Positions 1 to 6,650 of a DNA stretch of 7,959 bases are shown piece after piece; the stretch's first letter is position 1; each line of letters begins with the position of its first letter. The DNA is from Planctomycetaceae bacterium (GTDB taxonomy: Bacteria; Planctomycetota; Planctomycetia; Pirellulales; Thermoguttaceae). The notes beneath the pieces were generated by a model, which did no database searches, was not told where the DNA came from, and saw only the letters and a list, made by a program, of their open reading frames with translations. The DNA is taken from NCBI GenBank assembly GCA_031266315.1, contig JAISBG010000772.1, positions 1 to 7,959 of the forward strand. Reading direction: 5' to 3'. A program made the position numbers and the translations under genes.

Positions 1-1
1 T

Positions 2-2278
2 TCTCCGCCGTTAGAATATCGTAAAAAACTCTGTACAATTATTTTGCAAAATTTCGCCGAGATTTTATTGAAACATTTTAACACATTCGCCTACGAGGAG
101 GCAGCGGCTGTTTACGGAACAATGCAAAAATTGCTGGCGAATACAAAAATGTCTATGCCGCCGACAATTCAAAAAACGATTCAGGCGGCAATACTTTGGC
201 TAACGGAAACACAACATCATAATGAATTACAAAAAATATTTGATAAATGTGTTCTTGAAATGAATGATGCGTTGGATGCTGAAAATCCCGCGCCGGTTCT
301 GGAACAAATTCATTACGCCTTACTCACCGCCGCCACTCAAGCCGATACAACAATTCCTGGACACATCGAAGAACGTTATCAATCACAAATCGAAGATTAC
401 GAATTACAACGTTCACGCCGGATAAAAATTATTGTTAGTGCTGTTACGTGTGCTTGTATTTTTCTTTGCTGCATGATTCTTTGGGGACTGACTATCAGGA
501 ATTTTAATAATACAGTTACTGAAACTCTCGTGTCATTGCAGCAAATTGAATCCGAAAAACGTTACGAAGATATTCCGGGTACAATACAACAAATTGAAAT
601 ACAACATCAAAGCATAATAAAAAATCCGCAAATTGTTGCCGCATTTGAGAGATTGGGCAATTTGTATGACGAAGACAAAAAACGTTCCGATGAATTTGAA
701 CGTTATTACAGTCAGGCAATGAAGACATTGGACAATACGCCCGAACTCGACCAAAACACCGCAGAACAAATCAAATTATCTATCGAACAAACCGAAAAAC
801 TAATGCGAACATTATCGGAAAAATCACAATTTTCCGAATTAAAGCACCGTTACGATTCTGCCTCATTTACGTTAAAAACAAAACAAAATACCGAATACAA
901 TGAAAATATTGATACAATATCAAAGGAGTTTAACGATTTACGGGAAAACACCGATAGAACATCTGATGAAATAATTTTGAATCTAACAAAATTATCGTCG
1001 CAAATAAATGCCCTGCAACAACAATACCCGGACGCTTCGGATACATTGAAAAAACAAAGCGATTTCCTACTGGAATCCGTCTCAAAATATGAGACAAAAA
1101 TAAAATCCGAACTTGAACAAAATGAAACGTTTGAAAATCTCGTCAACAAAATACCCAAATTAACCGACTACAAAAATGCGCTACAATATTTTGCAACAAA
1201 ATTCCCGCAACATCCGGTTGTAACCGATGCGGAAGAGGTTTTGAACGAACTGGATAATATTCAACTTGTGGTTGGCGTGTTGCATAATTTGAAGATGTCC
1301 TATTTGGCGAACGCGCACGATATTAATAAATTACACGAAAACGCGGCAGAAATATTAACAACAATTGACGACTTGGCATCTAAAATATCAGGTTCACCCG
1401 ATGAATTGTTTCCGCCGACACAATATTTAAGAGTCTTGTCGGAAATGAAACCGTACACACAAGACACGTTCAAATTAACGAAAACATTTCTTCATGACCT
1501 CACGCAAAAAAAAGTATGGCGTTGGATTCAAAAAGATAATTGGTACTACTTGACAAAAAAAACGGAAAAAACCGGGAATTATAGTTACATCACAGACTTT
1601 CTCTCCAAAGATAATTTGCTCAAAATTCATGAAAGCGAATTTAAACCGGAAAACGTACCAAATAACACCCAATCAGATTTTTCATTAAATGCATTAGAAA
1701 AATTGGACAACATCAATAACAATGCTGTTGAAGTTGTCTGTGATTTGATTGAAGAATTATTAAAGCCTAATGAATTTGATCCGATTATGAAAGTCATTCT
1801 TTTGGATTCATTCATTACCGACATATCATCAATTGATCCGATTTTTGAGACGAATTTTAAACGTTGCAGCGAAATAATCGCAACAAGCAGTGTGGATAAA
1901 GGTACAAATTGGATGAATGTTGATTTAAAAAACACGGTCTCACAACGTAATCTCGCCAATACTGTATTAAACCGAATGCCAAGCATTGATGAACTAATCA
2001 AAAAAACAAAAAATGAACACAACAAATTTAATAACTTAATCGGACAATTTAACTTAGAATTTGAATGTGTTGGAATATTAACACAAAAAGATAAAAAATG
2101 GCATTGTAACGTCAAATCGTCCTTGACCGACAAAAATGGAACGCTCTACATCTTACGCCAAACTCCAAACAATATTATCGCACCAATCCCAATCGGAAGT
2201 AATTCCGAAACAGGAATACAACTTACCGGAAACGAAAATTCATACCTCCAATGTTTACCGGTTTTCCTTAAACGTTAA
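2..2278 (+). CDS. Large single-pass membrane protein of unknown function, 5'-truncated by the window edge
   Basis: The reading frame is open from the first complete codon at nt 2 to a TAA at 2276-2278, giving 758 visible residues. The first start-like codon is a TTG at 44, but the 14 codons before it are open and protein-like (SPPLEYRKKLCTII), so the true start is probably upstream of the window. Residues 1-141 are helical and charged. One strong membrane helix spans about residues 142-165 (nt 425-496), preceded by basic residues (RSRRIK), which suggests a cytoplasmic N-terminus. Residues 166 to about 430 are rich in Glu, Lys, Gln and Asn with heptad-like spacing, typical of extended coiled coil; further helical segments follow. 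The last 75 or so residues are richer in beta-type and aromatic positions (GILTQKDKKWHC, NGTLYIL) and could be a small C-terminal domain. I recognise no catalytic motif or family. A structural or sensory membrane role is inference only. Confidence 0.85.
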   Translation, partial: SPPLEYRKKLCTIILQNFAEILLKHFNTFAYEEAAAVYGTMQKLLANTKMSMPPTIQKTIQAAILWLTETQHHNELQKIFDKCVLEMNDALDAENPAPVLEQIHYALLTAATQADTTIPGHIEERYQSQIEDYELQRSRRIKIIVSAVTCACIFLCCMILWGLTIRNFNNTVTETLVSLQQIESEKRYEDIPGTIQQIEIQHQSIIKNPQIVAAFERLGNLYDEDKKRSDEFERYYSQAMKTLDNTPELDQNTAEQIKLSIEQTEKLMRTLSEKSQFSELKHRYDSASFTLKTKQNTEYNENIDTISKEFNDLRENTDRTSDEIILNLTKLSSQINALQQQYPDASDTLKKQSDFLLESVSKYETKIKSELEQNETFENLVNKIPKLTDYKNALQYFATKFPQHPVVTDAEEVLNELDNIQLVVGVLHNLKMSYLANAHDINKLHENAAEILTTIDDLASKISGSPDELFPPTQYLRVLSEMKPYTQDTFKLTKTFLHDLTQKKVWRWIQKDNWYYLTKKTEKTGNYSYITDFLSKDNLLKIHESEFKPENVPNNTQSDFSLNALEKLDNINNNAVEVVCDLIEELLKPNEFDPIMKVILLDSFITDISSIDPIFETNFKRCSEIIATSSVDKGTNWMNVDLKNTVSQRNLANTVLNRMPSIDELIKKTKNEHNKFNNLIGQFNLEFECVGILTQKDKKWHCNVKSSLTDKNGTLYILRQTPNNIIAPIPIGSNSETGIQLTGNENSYLQCLPVFLKR
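425..496 (+). other. Predicted transmembrane helix in the first gene
   Basis: The codons here specify an uncharged hydrophobic stretch (core IIVSAVTCACIFLCCMILWG) flanked by RSRRIK before and RNFNN after. The positive-inside rule puts the N-terminal part in the cytoplasm and the long coiled-coil part outside it. Four cysteines lie within or near the helix, which is unusual but has no assigned meaning. Confidence 0.8.
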
Positions 2279-2292
2279 ACGCAAGAAATAAC

Positions 2293-2320
2293 TTGACACA
2301 AAAAATAAATTTAATTTAAT
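2293..2320 (+). promoter_or_regulatory. Putative sigma70-type promoter of the GYF_2/DUF805 gene
   Basis: A perfect TTGACA (2293-2298) is followed after 16 bp by TTTAAT (2315-2320), which matches TATAAT at five of six positions. Transcription would begin near 2327, leaving a leader of about 57 nt before the ATG at 2384. The surrounding DNA is so AT-rich that chance -10 boxes are common; the -35 match is the stronger evidence. There is no clear Shine-Dalgarno sequence before the ATG. Instead there is an AT-only inverted repeat, TCAAAA-TTTT-TTTTGA at 2361-2376. Confidence 0.45.
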
Positions 2321-2383
2321 ATTTTATTTGAAATTTTGTTCTCATAATAAAAAAACAGTTTCAAAATTTTTTTTGATTGACCA

Positions 2384-3337
2384 ATGGCTTACTACATTCA
2401 AATTCTTAACAAGGCATTTGGACCATTTGATACTGAACAATTATCAGAAATGAAAGATAACGGCAAAATCAGCCGAGCAACTTTTATTTCCGAAAATAAA
2501 ATTGATTGGATTGCGGCGGAGAATCTGGAATTTCTGTTTCCTACATCACAACAACCCGAACAACAAATTCAGGCAACATCTCCTACTTCCTTTGTTACAT
2601 CATCAACACCCGAACCCGCAATTTGGTTTTATAGTCATAACGGTATTGACGGCTTTGGTCCCGTTACCGTTTCAGCAATAACTCAAATGATCAAATCCGG
2701 AACATTAAACGCTCAATCCGTTGCATGGCAGGAAGGACAATTTGCAAAAAAACTTAATGAATTATCACCATTTGCGGAATATTTTGGTACAAAAAATACA
2801 TCGCCGGTTACCGATTTATTATGTTCGGCTTGTGGAAGTCAACTTGTGCCGTCATCAAATTTTTGTCCGAGCTGTGGTCTGGACGTAAAAAGTCAATGGC
2901 AAAATATTAACCCTTCACAAACGGATTCCACTGGAATTGGGTACACGGACGTTTTGAAAAAATACGCGGATTTCAATGGTCGTGCACGGCGGAGGGAATA
3001 TTGGTGTTTCACAATTATCAATCAAATAATTCTTCCGCTGTTACTAATTTCTCTTGGAATTATCATCATTTTTGTAATGACAACGTTAAATACAAGTGAT
3101 AAAGTGAAAATTGGTGTTTTGATTTTTTTATCGGCAATTTATTTATTGTATAGTTTATTGATTTTTTTACCATCGCTTGCAGTTTGTGTTCGTCGGTTAC
3201 ATGATACGGGCAATAGCGGATGGATGATTTTGATGATGTTGATACCGGTTATTGGCTGGATTATTCTCCTCATCTTTCTCATCCAAGACAGCCAACCCGG
3301 AACAAATCAATACGGATTAAATCCAAAATTTAGTTGA
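2384..3337 (+). CDS. Tandem GYF_2 domain, zinc ribbon and DUF805 membrane protein
   Basis: This 317-residue protein has four recognisable parts. Residues 2-52 and 81-134 are two GYF_2-type domains: each opens with an aromatic start (YYIQ, IWFY), has a GPF/GPV turn (AFGPFD, GFGPVT), a helix like EQLSEMKDNGKI, and a later Trp or Phe. Residues 147-164 are a zinc ribbon with Cys147, Cys150, Cys161 and Cys164 (CSAC...CPSC). Residues 187-317 are DUF805: the YADFNGRARRREYW entry motif, three membrane helices at about 210-233, 244-266 and 279-301, the RLHDTGNSGW loop and the DSQPGTNQYG tail. GYF domains usually bind proline-rich peptides, so a membrane-tethered cytoplasmic adaptor is a reasonable inference; DUF805 has no firmly established function. 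The ATG directly precedes the first GYF_2 strand. The gene ends with three consecutive in-frame stops (TGA TAA TAA, 3335-3343). Confidence 0.93.
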   Translation: MAYYIQILNKAFGPFDTEQLSEMKDNGKISRATFISENKIDWIAAENLEFLFPTSQQPEQQIQATSPTSFVTSSTPEPAIWFYSHNGIDGFGPVTVSAITQMIKSGTLNAQSVAWQEGQFAKKLNELSPFAEYFGTKNTSPVTDLLCSACGSQLVPSSNFCPSCGLDVKSQWQNINPSQTDSTGIGYTDVLKKYADFNGRARRREYWCFTIINQIILPLLLISLGIIIIFVMTTLNTSDKVKIGVLIFLSAIYLLYSLLIFLPSLAVCVRRLHDTGNSGWMILMMLIPVIGWIILLIFLIQDSQPGTNQYGLNPKFS

Positions 3338-3490
3338 TAATAATTGTTGTCGTTGTATTCGTAAATCGTTTCGTTTTTACAGCAACTATACTGTGTTCGT
3401 CATAAAATTAGTATTTTCATAACGATTCAGCGTGATTTTTGTTAAAAGTTTGTATGACTATTTACTTTTACTTAATAGGTATAAAAAGTG
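3338..3490. other. AT-rich non-coding stretch after the DUF805 gene
   Basis: I see no convincing gene, RNA or factor-independent terminator here. A weak GTAAA/TTTAC pair (3361-3365 and 3376-3380) is too short to call a hairpin. GGTAT at 3478-3482 recurs at 3688-3692 on the other side of the palindrome cluster and could be a remnant of a target-site duplication, although five bases can easily match by chance. Confidence 0.6.
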
Positions 3491-3687
3491 GAATAGCCCG
3501 ATAGGGCTTCATTTTCATAACCGCAGATATTTGACCTGCGGTGTAACAATAAACAGCCGACTGCCTGAAAGGCAGAACTTAACACGGCAACGGCTTAAAA
3601 TTCTGCCTTTCAGGCAGTGGTTTCGTTGGTTCGTAACCGCAGGTCAAAGACCTGCGGTTACGAAAATAAAGCCCTATCGGGCTATTC
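3491..3687. repeat. Long imperfect inverted repeat built from three nested palindromes per arm
   Basis: The left arm (3491-3577) and the reverse complement of the right arm (3601-3687) align without gaps over 87 nt, with about 71 identities by hand count; the loop is 23 nt. Each arm contains three short palindromes in mirror order. On the left: AGCCCGATAGGGCT (3495-3508), ACCGCAG...CTGCGGT (3520-3542) and CTGCCTGAAAGGCAG (3561-3575). On the right: CTGCCTTTCAGGCAG (3603-3617), the strong hairpin at 3630-3664, and AGCCCTATCGGGCT (3670-3683). Most mismatches lie in the 18-nt spacer between the second and third palindromes; outside it only about four positions differ. The element could fold as one long hairpin or as six small ones. 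It looks like a MITE-like or interspersed palindromic element. No transposase or T-tract accompanies it. Confidence 0.85.
3630..3664. repeat. Perfect 16-bp-stem hairpin inside the palindrome cluster
   Basis: TTCGTAACCGCAGGTC (3630-3645) and its exact reverse complement (3649-3664) flank a 3-nt AAA loop. It is the most stable local structure in the window. The matching left-arm copy (3520-3542) keeps only a 7-bp stem with a 9-nt interior, so the two copies differ in how well they preserve the palindrome. No U-tract follows on either strand, so it is not a canonical intrinsic terminator. Confidence 0.85.
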
Positions 3688-3734
3688 GGTATTTCGGATC
3701 AATTCAGAAAATAATTATTTAGAAACTTGAAAAA

Positions 3735-3763
3735 GACCAAATACAACCCTAACACAGTATAAT
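3735..3763 (+). promoter_or_regulatory. Putative promoter of the hybrid histidine kinase gene
   Basis: A consensus TATAAT sits at 3758-3763, about 30 bp before the ATG at 3793, which would give a leader of about 23 nt. The hexamer at the usual 17-bp distance (3735-3740, GACCAA) is a poor -35. A TTGAAA at 3727-3732 is better, but its 25-bp spacing is too long. Either the promoter depends on an activator or the -10 match is chance in AT-rich DNA. No Shine-Dalgarno sequence is visible before the ATG. Confidence 0.4.
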
Positions 3764-3792
3764 ATTGGTTTGAGCATTATTATTTAATTCCG

Positions 3793-6369
3793 ATGACTTC
3801 TTTGAACAATTTGTCCTCAAATAACATTTCTGTTTCACCTGAACCGGAACCCGTTGATTTGGATCGCGAAAATAAACGTCTCAAGCGTGAAATTACGCGG
3901 TTGGAAACGCTGATTTCCCGAAGTAAAGCGGCAACTCATGCCAACCTTGATTTGGAAGCCGAATTACAAGCCGAAAGAGTTCGTCAGGGAAAATATCTGG
4001 AACTTCTGCTTCGTAACAGTCCTGACCTTATTATAATGATTGACGGTGAAGGACGTTTTGTTTACTGCACGGAATCATTCCTGTACGTTCTGGGACAAAC
4101 CTCATTCGGTTTTCTCAATGCGCGGCGGTTCCCCGAAGTATTTCCTGCAGCGGAATTTAATGAAATCGTTCAAATTATTGTACAGCCGATGAGTGAACGG
4201 TGCAGGCTGAAAATTCCGCTTCGTACTGATTGGGGACAAAGCGTATCGCCGCGTGATTATGTGGTTCATATTGCGCCGATGTTGTCTCAGACCGGCGAAT
4301 CGGAAGGAGCGGTTCTTCTGTGTCATGATGTTACCGAAGTTCTTGCGGCAAAAGAACAGGCAGAACAAGCCAGCCGTGTTAAAAGTTCTTTTCTTGCCAA
4401 TATGAGTCACGAAATTCGGACGCCGATGAATGCGATTATTGGTATGGCGGAACTGGCGCTTCGTGAAAAAATTCCCAATTCCGCCCATGAAATGGTGTTG
4501 AGCATTAAACAAGCCGGCAACAGTCTTTTATCTATTATCAACGATATTCTGGACTTTTCCAAAATAGAATCCGGTAAAATGGAAATTGTGGAAAGCGAAT
4601 ATCAGTTTCGTTCGATGGTGTACGATATTGTCAGTATTATTCGTACACGTTTTTTGGAATTGCCTTTGGACTTTTTTTTGGAGATTGACAGTACCATTCC
4701 GAATTATCTGATTGGCGACGAAGTGCGATTGCGGCAGATTCTTCTGAATCTTTTGAGTAACGCGACCAAATACACTCGTCAAGGATTTATCAAAATGGTG
4801 GTGCGAAGCCGGATTCAAGATCAAACGGTTTGGCTGACATTCGACATTTCCGATACGGGAATCGGAATTAAACCGGAAGACGTTGATAAATTGTTCGGTA
4901 ATTTTATGCAGTTCGACAAAGAGATGAACAAAGGAATTGTCGGAACGGGATTAGGATTGGCGATTGTCCGAAATTTGGCACGTTTAATGAATGGAGATAT
5001 TCAAGTCCAAAGTCAATACGGTTCGGGAAGCACTTTTACCGTAACAATCCGGCAACGTTTTATCCGTAATGAACCGTTTGCCGTTCTTGATCAGCCGGAA
5101 CATACAACCTCGTTAATTTATGAACAGCGTTCAGGATATGACTTGGTATGCCGGTCGGCGTTTGAATCGTTGAATATTCGTTTTTGTCTGGTTTCCGATT
5201 TTGTACGATTTGAACAAGAAATCAGGAAAGGAGGTTACAATTATATTTTTGTTGCCTCTTCCGTATTGGAAGAAGCGGTGAATCTGTTGACGGAAATTTA
5301 CAAAACTTCCGATACGCCTCAATTAGTGGTGATGACGGAAAACAATGAATTTTCCGGTTATTCGCGATATTACACAATCCCGTCTCCGTTATACACGGCG
5401 CCGTTGGCGAATGTTTTCAATCATGTTTCCGACACACATTTATATCGTACGGATAAAACGGTTGTTCGGTTTACGGCTCCTGATGCGCGGATATTGGTTG
5501 TTGACGATATTATTACGAATTTAAAAGTTGCTCAGGGATTGATGATTCCGTTTCAGAGTCAAGTGGATATTTGTGAAAGCGGTCAGGAGGCAATTAATTT
5601 AGTACGAAAAAACAATTATGATCTTATTTTCATGGATCACATGATGCCTGAAATGGACGGATTGGAAACAACCGCTCAAATTCGGGCAATTCCCGAAGGA
5701 CGTGATGTTCCGATTATTGCGTTGACAGCCAATGCGGTTTCGGGAGTTCGCGAGATGTTTCTGTCGCATGGAATGAACGATTTTCTCTCAAAACCGATTG
5801 ATCCGATACGGTTGGAAAGTATCCTCGATAAATGGATTCCGAAAAATAAACATGTTACGTCTGCCGCAAAAATAGAAACAAAAATAAATACAAATACAGA
5901 AACGGAAACAGAAACAGAATCGGAAACAAAAAACAACGTCGAAACAAAAACAGCGGCAGAAACAAAAATTCCGGTTTTACCAGAACCGCTTACCGGCAAC
6001 AATTCGACAACATCGGATCAATCGGATATTATTGACGGTCTTGACATGAAGTCTGGAGTGGAGCGGGTTGTCGGCAACGAGGAAATTTATCGGGAAATTC
6101 TCAAGATTTATATTGAAACAACTCCGCCGGTTCTGGAGGAATTACAAAATCCGACTGCCGAAACGCTTAAATCTTATGCGATTGCGATTCACGGAATTAA
6201 GGGCAGTAGTTTGAACATTGGCGCGAACAAAGTCGGCAAAATGGCAGCAGCGTTGGAAATGTCCGCCAAAACCGGAAATCTGGAAGCCGTTCTGAATGAT
6301 AACGGCAATTTTATTAACATTACAAAAAAACTCATTACCGATATGACCCGATTCCTCGAAAATAAATAA
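3793..6369 (+). CDS. Soluble hybrid sensor histidine kinase (PAS-HisKA-HATPase-REC-HPt)
   Basis: This 858-residue protein has no membrane segment, so it should be a cytoplasmic sensor kinase with a complete internal phosphorelay. In order: a charged coiled coil (about 22-70); a PAS domain (about 71-185, from LLRNSPDLIIMIDGEGRFVY); HisKA with His206 in SHEIRTPMN; HATPase_c (about 305-422) with N-box Asn319/Asn323, G1 box DTGIGI (354-359) and GTGLGL (384-389); a receiver-like segment without phospho-acceptor (about 437-545); a canonical receiver (566-682) with Asp571/Asp572, phospho-acceptor Asp615, Thr645 and Lys667; a Thr/Glu/Lys-rich linker (about 694-726); and an HPt domain (about 748-858) with His800 in HGIKGSS. 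Phosphate should pass from His206 to Asp615 to His800 and then to a separate regulator, which is not in this window. The ATG is the first start after an in-frame TAA at 3760-3762. The signal sensed by the PAS domain cannot be read from sequence. Confidence 0.96.
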   Translation: MTSLNNLSSNNISVSPEPEPVDLDRENKRLKREITRLETLISRSKAATHANLDLEAELQAERVRQGKYLELLLRNSPDLIIMIDGEGRFVYCTESFLYVLGQTSFGFLNARRFPEVFPAAEFNEIVQIIVQPMSERCRLKIPLRTDWGQSVSPRDYVVHIAPMLSQTGESEGAVLLCHDVTEVLAAKEQAEQASRVKSSFLANMSHEIRTPMNAIIGMAELALREKIPNSAHEMVLSIKQAGNSLLSIINDILDFSKIESGKMEIVESEYQFRSMVYDIVSIIRTRFLELPLDFFLEIDSTIPNYLIGDEVRLRQILLNLLSNATKYTRQGFIKMVVRSRIQDQTVWLTFDISDTGIGIKPEDVDKLFGNFMQFDKEMNKGIVGTGLGLAIVRNLARLMNGDIQVQSQYGSGSTFTVTIRQRFIRNEPFAVLDQPEHTTSLIYEQRSGYDLVCRSAFESLNIRFCLVSDFVRFEQEIRKGGYNYIFVASSVLEEAVNLLTEIYKTSDTPQLVVMTENNEFSGYSRYYTIPSPLYTAPLANVFNHVSDTHLYRTDKTVVRFTAPDARILVVDDIITNLKVAQGLMIPFQSQVDICESGQEAINLVRKNNYDLIFMDHMMPEMDGLETTAQIRAIPEGRDVPIIALTANAVSGVREMFLSHGMNDFLSKPIDPIRLESILDKWIPKNKHVTSAAKIETKINTNTETETETESETKNNVETKTAAETKIPVLPEPLTGNNSTTSDQSDIIDGLDMKSGVERVVGNEEIYREILKIYIETTPPVLEELQNPTAETLKSYAIAIHGIKGSSLNIGANKVGKMAAALEMSAKTGNLEAVLNDNGNFINITKKLITDMTRFLENK
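5101..5427 (+). other. Degenerate receiver-like module within the hybrid kinase
   Basis: Residues about 437-545 alternate strands and helices like a receiver domain, but the catalytic positions are gone. The strand that should end in the acceptor Asp reads YNYIFVAS, with Ala488 there, and the segment near the expected Lys reads SPLYTAPL. Insertions of this kind between HATPase and the true receiver are known in hybrid kinases and probably act in allosteric contact or docking. This call rests on secondary-structure pattern and alignment by eye. Confidence 0.6.
5872..5970 (+). repeat. Low-complexity GAAACA-type linker repeat in the hybrid kinase
   Basis: Repeated GAAACA/GAAACG/AAACAAA units encode a Thr-Glu-Lys-Asn linker (around NTETETETESETK) between the receiver and HPt domains. 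It is probably a flexible tether that allows the HPt His to reach the receiver Asp. Such DNA expands and contracts by slippage, so the length is likely to vary among relatives. Confidence 0.75.
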
Positions 6370-6424
6370 ATGTAACTATCTATTTAAATTGCATCTATTC
6401 ACGTAACTATCAACTATGTAAACT

Positions 6425-6451
6425 ATTATGTAAAAAATTATGTAAAAAATT
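6425..6451. repeat. Two-copy 12-bp tandem repeat after the hybrid kinase gene
   Basis: TTATGTAAAAAA occurs at 6426-6437 and again directly at 6438-6449, with period 12 holding over 6425-6451. The preceding 50 bp has looser repeats of GTAACTATC and TATGTAAA. There is no hairpin or promoter match, so the role is unknown; replication slippage is the simplest origin. Confidence 0.7.
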
Positions 6452-6456
6452 CCTTC

Positions 6457-6502
6457 GCCCCGCAAGGGGCAATGCGTAACAACCCACCACATCGCGGTGG
6501 GT
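6457..6502. repeat. Pair of short intergenic palindromes
   Basis: GCCCC-gcaa-GGGGC (6457-6470) is followed 11 bp later by ACCCACC-acatcgc-GGTGGGT (6482-6502). Both are short GC-rich palindromes in an AT-rich gap, like the modules in the cluster at 3491-3687, and the second is flanked by GTAACA on both sides. Their sequences differ from the earlier modules. No T-tract follows immediately on either strand, so a terminator role is not supported. Confidence 0.75.
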
Positions 6503-6516
6503 AACAAATCACCCTT

Positions 6517-6552
6517 GAACAAACGCTCCACGTTGTTGCGTTTACCGTGTTC
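6517..6552. repeat. Bulged inverted repeat upstream of the Ser/Thr kinase gene
   Basis: GAACA-AACGC (6517-6526) can pair with GCGTT (6538-6542) and TGTTC (6548-6552), leaving an 11-nt loop and a 5-nt bulge on the 3' side. It lies about 100 bp before the kinase start, in a leader or operator position. The remaining sequence to 6650 shows no convincing promoter or ribosome site. Confidence 0.4.
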
Positions 6553-6650
6553 CGCTTCGTGAATTTTTAGCGAAATGCAGAATCGGGATTATACGTCAAG
6601 GGAAATAGAGATACCAAATTTCTCAAGCAACTACCAAATACAGTGAAGAG

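Noticed and set aside
44..46. TTG as the true start of the first gene
   Set aside because: The frame is open to the window edge, the preceding codons look protein-like, and no ribosome site precedes the TTG.
1627..2133. Minus-strand open frame inside the first gene
   Set aside because: It is a shadow of the + strand gene, with no domain, promoter or ribosome site of its own. The other minus-strand frames over the four genes were rejected for the same reason.
2301..2330. AT-rich hairpin as terminator of the first gene
   Set aside because: The AAATAAA/TTTATTT pairing is imperfect and has no GC stem; it overlaps the better-supported promoter.
3603..3683. Intrinsic terminators for the DUF805 gene
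   Set aside because: The hairpins are strong but none is followed by a T-tract on the + strand.
3491..3687. CRISPR array
   Set aside because: The repeats are inverted and nested rather than direct and evenly spaced, there are three different palindromes, and no cas gene is nearby.
3432..3722. GTG-started 96-residue open frame as a real gene
   Set aside because: Almost the entire frame overlies the inverted repeat, its start is weak, and the peptide is explained by translating palindromes.
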